A stretch of 64,000 nucleotides of DNA from Microcella daejeonensis. Lineage in GTDB: Bacteria; Actinomycetota; Actinomycetes; Actinomycetales; Microbacteriaceae. Made by a program: the position numbers and the translations under genes. This document shows, one piece after another, positions 57,623 through 64,000 of the stretch. Every line of letters starts with the position of its first letter. The stretch's first letter is position 1. The notes beneath the pieces were generated by a model. The model ran no database searches. It was not told where the DNA came from and worked only from the letters and a program-made list of their open reading frames with translations. The stretch is taken from NCBI RefSeq assembly GCF_026625045.1, contig NZ_CP113089.1, forward strand, positions 1,674,001 through 1,738,000. Reading direction: 5' to 3'.

Positions 57623-59628
57623 GCGGCGGCACGACACCGGCATCGGCATCCGCCCGCGACGTCGCCGAGGCCGCGCAGTCCGGCGCGTCCGCCGCGGCCG
57701 CGGGAGCGAGCGCCCCTGCCGGCACCGCGGCGCCGGCCGCGCCCGAGCGCCCGGTCGGCCCGCCCGGCGGGATGCGCCGCGGCCCCATGGGCGGCCCGAT
57801 GGGCGGCGGCGTCGGCATGCCGGCCGAGAAGGCGGTCTCCTTCGGCCGCTCGGCGAAGCGTCTCGTCGGCCGGCTGCGCCCCGAGCGCTCCCGCGTCATC
57901 GCGGTGATCGCGCTCGGCGTCGTCAGCGTCCTGCTGAGCGTCGTGGGGCCGGCCCTGCTGGGTCTCGGCACCAACCTCATCATCGTCGGCGTCTACGGCA
58001 GCGACGACCTCGGCGGCGCGGTGGGCGACGGGCCCGGCATCGACGTGCCCGCGCTGCAGATGCTGCTCGGAGCGGTGCTGCTGGTCTACGTGCTGTCGTC
58101 GGTGTTCTCGTGGCTGCAGTCGTACGTGCTCAACGGCGTCACCCAGCGCACGGTCTACCGCCTGCGCGAGGAGGTGCAGGCGAAGCTCAACCGGCTCCCG
58201 CTGACGTACTTCGATCGCGTGCAGCGCGGAGAGGTGCTCAGCCGGGTGACCAACGACATCGACAACATCTCGCAGAGCCTGCAGCAGACCATGAGCCAGC
58301 TGCTCACCTCGCTGCTCACCGTCATCGGCGTCATCGTGATGATGGTCGTCATCTCGCCCGTGCTCGCCCTCGTCGCGCTCATCACCATCCCGCTGACCCT
58401 CGTCATCACCGCGGTCATCGCGAAGCGCTCGCAGCCGCTGTTCGCCGCGCAGTGGCGGCACACGGGCGAGCTGAACGGGCAGATCGAGGAGACCTTCACC
58501 GGGCACGCGCTCGTCAAGGTCTTCGGTCGTCAGCGCGAGGTCGAGGCGCGCTTCCGCGCCAAGAACGACGAGCTCTTCGCCGCGAGCTTCGGCGCGCAGT
58601 TCGTCAGCGGCATCATCATGCCGGCGATCATGTTCGTCGGGAACCTCGTCTACGTCGCCATCGCCGTCGTCGGCGGCCTGCTCGTCACCTCGAGCGCCCT
58701 CACGATCGGCGGCGTGCAGGCCTTCATCCAGTACTCCCGCCAGTTCACGCAGCCGCTCAGCCAGCTCGGCTCGATGGCCAATCTGCTGCAGTCGGGCGTC
58801 GCGAGCGCCGAGCGCGTCTTCGAGCTGATGGATGCCCGGGAGCAGTCGCCCGACCCCTCTCCGTCCCTGACTCCCGCGGCATCCACCGGCCGTCTGGTGT
58901 TCGAGGGGGTCTCGTTCCGCTACGACCAGGAGCGCCCGCTCATCGACGACCTCTCCCTCGTCGCCGAGCCGGGCCAGACCGTCGCGATCGTCGGCCCCAC
59001 GGGGGCGGGCAAGACCACGCTCGTCAATCTCATGATGCGGTTCTACGAGCTCGACGGCGGGCGCATCACCCTCGACGGCGTCGACATCGCCGCGATGGCC
59101 CGCGACGACCTGCGCTCGCGAATGGGCATGGTGCTGCAGGACACCTGGCTGTTCGGGGGCACGATCCGCGAGAACATCGCCTACGGCCGGCCGGACGCCT
59201 CGGAGGAGGAGATCATCGCCGCGGCTCGCGCCACCTACGTCGACCGCTTCGTGCACTCGCTGCCCGAGGGCTACGACACCGTGCTCGACGACGACGGCGG
59301 CAACGTGAGCGCCGGCGAGAAGCAGCTGCTCACCATCGCCCGCGCGTTCCTCGCGCGCCCGAGCGTGCTCATCCTAGACGAGGCGACGAGCTCGGTCGAC
59401 ACCCGCACCGAGGTGCTCGTGCAGCACGCCATGGCGGCGCTGCGTCGCGATCGCACGAGCTTCGTCATCGCGCACCGGCTCTCCACGATCCGCGACGCCG
59501 ATCTGATCCTGGTGATGGAGGACGGGCGGATCGTCGAGCAGGGGGCGCACGATGCGCTCCTCGCTGCGGGCGGCGCCTACGCGCGCCTGTACGAGGCGCA
59601 GTTCGCGGCGCCGGTGGGCGAGGCCTGA
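57619..59628 (+). CDS. ABC exporter half-transporter, catalytic-site subunit
   Basis: A 669-residue half-transporter. Residues 1-75 are a disordered Ala/Pro/Gly extension, then come six membrane segments and an ATPase domain. Walker A GPTGAGK is at 459-465, Walker B LILDEATSS with E588, and switch His H619 in IAHRLST, all intact; the signature is NVSAGEKQ (562-569) instead of VSGGQ. Combined with the other subunit, one ATP site is canonical and the other degenerate, as in BmrCD, LmrCD and TM287/288. Substrate unknown; multidrug or lipid export is typical. Confidence 0.9.
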   Translation: MSGGTTPASASARDVAEAAQSGASAAAAGASAPAGTAAPAAPERPVGPPGGMRRGPMGGPMGGGVGMPAEKAVSFGRSAKRLVGRLRPERSRVIAVIALGVVSVLLSVVGPALLGLGTNLIIVGVYGSDDLGGAVGDGPGIDVPALQMLLGAVLLVYVLSSVFSWLQSYVLNGVTQRTVYRLREEVQAKLNRLPLTYFDRVQRGEVLSRVTNDIDNISQSLQQTMSQLLTSLLTVIGVIVMMVVISPVLALVALITIPLTLVITAVIAKRSQPLFAAQWRHTGELNGQIEETFTGHALVKVFGRQREVEARFRAKNDELFAASFGAQFVSGIIMPAIMFVGNLVYVAIAVVGGLLVTSSALTIGGVQAFIQYSRQFTQPLSQLGSMANLLQSGVASAERVFELMDAREQSPDPSPSLTPAASTGRLVFEGVSFRYDQERPLIDDLSLVAEPGQTVAIVGPTGAGKTTLVNLMMRFYELDGGRITLDGVDIAAMARDDLRSRMGMVLQDTWLFGGTIRENIAYGRPDASEEEIIAAARATYVDRFVHSLPEGYDTVLDDDGGNVSAGEKQLLTIARAFLARPSVLILDEATSSVDTRTEVLVQHAMAALRRDRTSFVIAHRLSTIRDADLILVMEDGRIVEQGAHDALLAAGGAYARLYEAQFAAPVGEA

Positions 59629-59671
59629 GCTTCGCCACGAGCGAGCGGCGCGACCGTGCGCCGGGCGCGGC

Positions 59672-60067
59672 TCAGTCGACGGGCGGGTTCTGCAGCACCG
59701 AGAGGATGTTGCCGGCCGGGTCGGTGAACCAGGCGATGTCGGGGCCGAATCCGCTCGCGATGCCGCGGGCGATGCCCCGGTCGTCCTGCCCCATGCCCTC
59801 GTAGCGCAGCAGGGCGACGCCGGCCGCCTCGAGCTCGTCGACCCCGCGGTCGATGTCGTCGACCTCGAGGTTGAGCACCGTGTACGTCGCGGGCACGTGA
59901 TCGGGCTTCGGGTAGACGAGCACCCAGCCGCCGCCGGGCAGGTCGATGGAGAGCTGCCCCATCGCGGCCTCCTCCACGGCGAGGCCGAGGACGTCGCGGT
60001 AGAAGGCGTGCGCCGCCTCGATGTCGGGTACCGCGAAGCCGCTGAAGGCGAAGGTGTGGGTGAGCAT
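59672..60067 (-). CDS. VOC-family protein (glyoxalase/bleomycin-resistance fold)
   Basis: A 131-residue single-domain VOC protein with the paired beta-alpha-beta-beta-beta layout: FAVPDIEAAHAFYRDVLGLAVEE at the N-terminus and VDDIDRGVDELEAAGVALL...WFTDPAGNILSVLQNP at the C-terminus. The E of the usual metal-binding triads is only partly conserved, so binding rather than catalysis is possible. TAACCT overlaps the rmuC stop and lies 7 bases before the ATG, suggesting its own leaderless transcript, 10 bases downstream of rmuC. Confidence 0.85.
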   Translation of the reverse strand: MLTHTFAFSGFAVPDIEAAHAFYRDVLGLAVEEAAMGQLSIDLPGGGWVLVYPKPDHVPATYTVLNLEVDDIDRGVDELEAAGVALLRYEGMGQDDRGIARGIASGFGPDIAWFTDPAGNILSVLQNPPVD

Positions 60068-60077
60068 GCCCCGGAGG

Positions 60078-61454
60078 TTACTCCGGGCGGGAGGCCGCCG
60101 GTAGGTCGAGATCGAGCGGTGCGCTCGCGGGGGATGAGGCCATCGACTCGGTGAGCTCGGCGGCCGTCAGCTGACGCGGCTGCTCGTCGATGGTGCGCGG
60201 CACGGGCACGACCTTGCTCTCATCGAGGCTGTCGAGTCGGCGAGCGGTGACGAGCACGCGGCTCTCGAGCGAGCTGGCGAACTGGTTGTAGGCCTTCACG
60301 CTGCGCTCGATGGTGCCGCCGAGGGCGTCGGCGTGCTCGGCGAGCTTGGCGATGCGGGCGTAGAGCTCCTTCGAGAGGTCGAAGAGCATCTTGGCCTCAT
60401 CGGTCAGCACGTCCTGCTGCCAGGTGAAGGCGACCGTCTTGAGCACGGCCCAGAAGCTGACCGGGCTCGCGAGGGCGATGCGCTTGCCGAAGGCGTACTC
60501 GAGCAGCGCCGGATCCTTCTCCAGAGCCGCGGCGAGCAGGGGCTCGTTGGGGATGAAGGCGATCGTGAACTCGGGGCTCGAGTCGAGGCCCGTCCAGTAG
60601 TTCTTCGCCGCGAGGGCGTCGACGTGGGCCTTGACCCGCTTCGCGTGGTCGGCGAGCAGGCCGCTGCGCCGCGCCTCCTCCTCGCCCGTCGCGGTGGCGG
60701 GGATGGCGCTCGCCTCGATGTAGCTGTTGTACGGCACCTTCGCATCGACGGCGATGGCCTTGCCGCCCGGCAGCCGCAGCACCATGTCGGGCCGACGGGC
60801 GGCGCCGTCGGCGTCGATGCTCTCCTGCAGCAGGAAGTCGACGCGGTTGAGCAGACCGGCGCTCTCGACGAGCGTCTTCAGCTGCGTCTCGCCCCACACC
60901 CCGCGGGTGGCGTTGTTGCGCAGGGCGCTCGCGAGCGATTCGGCGGTGGCCCGCAGGCGCTCCTCGGCTTCGGCGGCCTGGCGCAGCTGCTGCGAGAGCT
61001 CGCCGTGCTGGCGGCTGCGCTGGCCCTCCAGCTCGGTCACCTTCTCCTGCATGGTGCGCAGCAGCTCCTGCACGGGGGCGAGCTTCTGCAGCACGCGGCT
61101 CTCCGCGCCCTCGCGCGCCTGGCGGGCGGCGGTCTCGGTGCGCTCGCGCTCGGCCTGCGCCGCCTGGTCGGCGCGCGTGCGCTCGGCGAGCTCGCGGTAC
61201 CGCTCGTCCTGCAGCGCCGCCTGCTCGCGCAGCCCCGAGGTCGTCGCCTGCAGCCCGGCGATCTCCGCGACCAGCTGGGCGCGCAGCTCCTGCTCCTCGG
61301 CGCGCACCTGGGCGAGCAGCGCCTGGTGCCGGGCCTCGATGAGCGCCGGGTCCTCGGCCGCAGCCCCGGTGCGGCGGGCGAGAAGCAGGGCGACGACCGC
61401 GCCGAGGGCGCCGCCGACGAGGAGGCCGATCAGGAGGGGGAGCAGGAAGTCCAT
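60078..61454 (-). CDS. rmuC: DNA recombination protein RmuC
   Basis: A 458-residue protein: an N-terminal membrane segment (about 3-26, LLPLLIGLLVGGALGAVVALLLARR), a long coiled coil (about 40-185, Glu/Arg/Gln-rich) and the RmuC nuclease-like domain (about 190-400) with NNATRGVWGETQLKTLVESAGL, RRPDMVLRLPGGKAIAVDAKVPYNSY and PEFTIAFIPNEPLLAAALEKDPALLEYAFGKRIALASP. RmuC limits inversion and recombination at repeats. CACACT lies 7 bases before the ATG (minus strand). It is divergent from the LysR gene. Confidence 0.93.
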   Translation of the reverse strand: MDFLLPLLIGLLVGGALGAVVALLLARRTGAAAEDPALIEARHQALLAQVRAEEQELRAQLVAEIAGLQATTSGLREQAALQDERYRELAERTRADQAAQAERERTETAARQAREGAESRVLQKLAPVQELLRTMQEKVTELEGQRSRQHGELSQQLRQAAEAEERLRATAESLASALRNNATRGVWGETQLKTLVESAGLLNRVDFLLQESIDADGAARRPDMVLRLPGGKAIAVDAKVPYNSYIEASAIPATATGEEEARRSGLLADHAKRVKAHVDALAAKNYWTGLDSSPEFTIAFIPNEPLLAAALEKDPALLEYAFGKRIALASPVSFWAVLKTVAFTWQQDVLTDEAKMLFDLSKELYARIAKLAEHADALGGTIERSVKAYNQFASSLESRVLVTARRLDSLDESKVVPVPRTIDEQPRQLTAAELTESMASSPASAPLDLDLPAASRPE

Positions 61455-61575
61455 GAGGGGGAGTGTGCCAGGGGCCGCCGACACCGCCGCCGGGCCGCGC
61501 CCGCGCCCTCGTGCGCCGCGGCCGAGCCGTGGGCGGGAGCCCGGCAGGGGCATCCCGCGCCGTAGGGTGTGGAGC

Positions 61576-62490
61576 ATGCCGCCCGCTCCGCGCCCCCAGG
61601 ACGTGAGCACCGACGATCTGCGGTACCTGCTCGCGGTCGCCCGGGCCGGGCGCATGACCTCGGCCGCGGCCCTGCTCGGCGTCGACCACACGACCGTGCG
61701 GCGGCGGCTCGACCGGCTCGAGGCCTCGCTCGGCGCGCGACTGCTCGACCGCGGCGTCGACGGCTGGGCGCTCACGGCGATCGGGCGCGAGGTGGTCGAG
61801 CGGGCCTCCGCGCTCGAGGGGATGGTCGAGCAGGTGGTGGCGGCGGCGTCGGGGGACGGCGCCGTGCGCGGCACGGTGCGCGTCGCGGCACCCGAGGGCT
61901 TCGGGGCGATCTTCATCGCCCCGGCGCTCGCGCGGGTGCGGCGGGAGCATCCCGGCATCGCCGTCGAGCTGGTGACCTCGACCCGTCCGCTCAGCCTGCG
62001 CGCCTCGGGGTTCGATCTCGCCGTCACGATCGGCTCGGCCGCGGGCGCCCGCGTGCGGGCCGAACCGCTCACCGAGTACGCGCTGCGGCTCTACGCCGCG
62101 CCCGAGTACCTCGCCCGTCACGCGCCGATCACGGCGCTCGCCGACCTCGAGGGCCACGACCTCATCTTCTACGTCGACGCGCTGCTGACGGTTCCCGAGC
62201 TCGATCTCGCGCCCGTGCTCGGCGGCATGCGCACGGGATTCGCCTCGACGAGCGTGTTCGCGCAGGCGGAGGCCGCGCGCGCGGGCGCGGGCATCGGCCT
62301 GCTGCACGCCTTCATGGGCGAGCGGGATGCCGCTCTCGCGCCCGTGCTGCCCGAGATCGTCGACCTGCGTCTGCAGTACACCCTCTCGACGCGCCCCGAC
62401 AGCCCCGCCGTCGATGCCGTCGGCATCGTGCGCGCCGCACTGCTCGACGAGGTCGCCCGGCGCCGCCCGGAGCTGCTGCCGGGCTCCTGA
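61576..62490 (+). CDS. LysR-family transcriptional regulator
   Basis: A 304-residue LysR regulator. The N-terminal winged helix (about 13-70) reads DLRYLLAVARAGRMTSAAALLGVDHTTVRRRLDRLEASLGARLLDRGVDGW; the effector domain runs from about 95 to 295 (GTVRVAAPEGFGAIFIAPALARVRREHPGIAVELVTSTRPLSL). TAGGGT lies 7 bases before the ATG. It lies just upstream of the aldehyde dehydrogenase in the same direction, and an inverted repeat in the gap matches a LysR-type T-N11-A box, so regulation of that gene is likely. Confidence 0.9.
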   Translation: MPPAPRPQDVSTDDLRYLLAVARAGRMTSAAALLGVDHTTVRRRLDRLEASLGARLLDRGVDGWALTAIGREVVERASALEGMVEQVVAAASGDGAVRGTVRVAAPEGFGAIFIAPALARVRREHPGIAVELVTSTRPLSLRASGFDLAVTIGSAAGARVRAEPLTEYALRLYAAPEYLARHAPITALADLEGHDLIFYVDALLTVPELDLAPVLGGMRTGFASTSVFAQAEAARAGAGIGLLHAFMGERDAALAPVLPEIVDLRLQYTLSTRPDSPAVDAVGIVRAALLDEVARRRPELLPGS

Positions 62491-62526
62491 CGCTCCCCGC
62501 CGGCGTGCCGCGCCGCCCCGCGCCGC

Positions 62527-62548
62527 GCATGTGCGTTCCTGCACATGC
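62527..62548 (+). promoter_or_regulatory. Inverted repeat, candidate LysR operator upstream of mmsA
   Basis: GCATGTGC and GCACATGC, a perfect 8-bp inverted repeat with a 6-base spacer. It contains the T-N11-A geometry of LysR boxes and lies about 20 bases before the -35 of the next promoter, a usual activator position. Confidence 0.55.
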
Positions 62549-62566
62549 CGTGTGCGTCATCGTGGC

Positions 62567-62595
62567 TTGATCGCAGATGCGGGAGCGCGCAGACT
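62567..62595 (+). promoter_or_regulatory. Candidate promoter of mmsA
   Basis: TTGATC (62567-62572), 17-base spacer, CAGACT (62590-62595). The transcript would have a leader of about 60 bases with GAGGAG (62651-62656) as ribosome site. Confidence 0.5.
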
Positions 62596-62663
62596 GTGGC
62601 CAGAGCGCTCGGCCCCCGCGGGCCCCGGTGCGCCGCCCCACCGACTCATCGAGGAGCACCCGC

Positions 62664-64000
<1,337 letters not shown>

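Overview
The window is about 72% G+C by eye. Coding is dense, GTG starts are common and many genes overlap by GTGA or ATGA. The gene content (rplY-pth-mfd, mazG, eno, a DivIC-like gene, DUF501, DUF4245 next to xseB-xseA, DUF4307 next to greA, a PIN-PhoH fusion) points to a chromosomal segment of an actinobacterium, most likely Microbacteriaceae. I see no insertion sequence, integrase, phage gene, CRISPR array, rRNA or replication origin. The last gene (mmsA-like) runs off the right edge.

Layout. 1-5 kb: translation and repair block (ribosomal L25, peptidyl-tRNA hydrolase, Mfd). 5-12 kb: phosphotransferase, secreted CHRD protein, CPBP protease-family membrane protein, DHA2 exporter, MazG and a two-gene ABC exporter. 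12-18.7 kb: hisS, enolase, DivIC-like protein, DUF501, membrane-anchored subtilisin, type II NADH dehydrogenase and one tRNA with a UAA anticodon but a short variable loop. 18.7-23.7 kb: Ig-like polytopic membrane protein, LemA, HtpX-like protease, YcaQ-family protein. 23.8-30.3 kb: a binding-protein ABC importer in one operon, then an AI-2E-type permease coupled to threonine ammonia-lyase. 30.3-30.8 kb: a 539-base gene-free region with a strong long hairpin. 30.8-43.8 kb: greA, DUF4307, small membrane protein, hemolysin III, isoprenyl transferase, class V aminotransferase, PIN-PhoH, a PadR/membrane-protein pair, fumC, carbonic anhydrase, DUF4245, xseB, xseA, ispH. 43.8-48.7 kb: two tandem, paralogous modules, each a membrane histidine kinase translationally coupled to an unrecognised membrane partner, with no response regulator nearby. 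48.7-55.8 kb: class II aldolase, then a GntR regulator next to a sugar-acid kinase/dehydrogenase/GntP operon with a clear promoter and operator-like dyad, then glpX. 55.9-64 kb: heterodimeric ABC exporter, VOC protein, RmuC, LysR regulator and CoA-acylating aldehyde dehydrogenase.

The most unusual points are the duplicated kinase/partner modules, the class I-shaped tRNA with anticodon UAA, a decayed duplicate of the enolase C-terminus just downstream of eno, the hairpin between ilvA and greA, and the many genes whose -10 hexamer sits exactly 6-7 bases before the start codon, which predicts leaderless mRNAs. Starts were chosen by Shine-Dalgarno position, by overlap with the preceding stop, or by this -10 spacing; the basis is given per gene.
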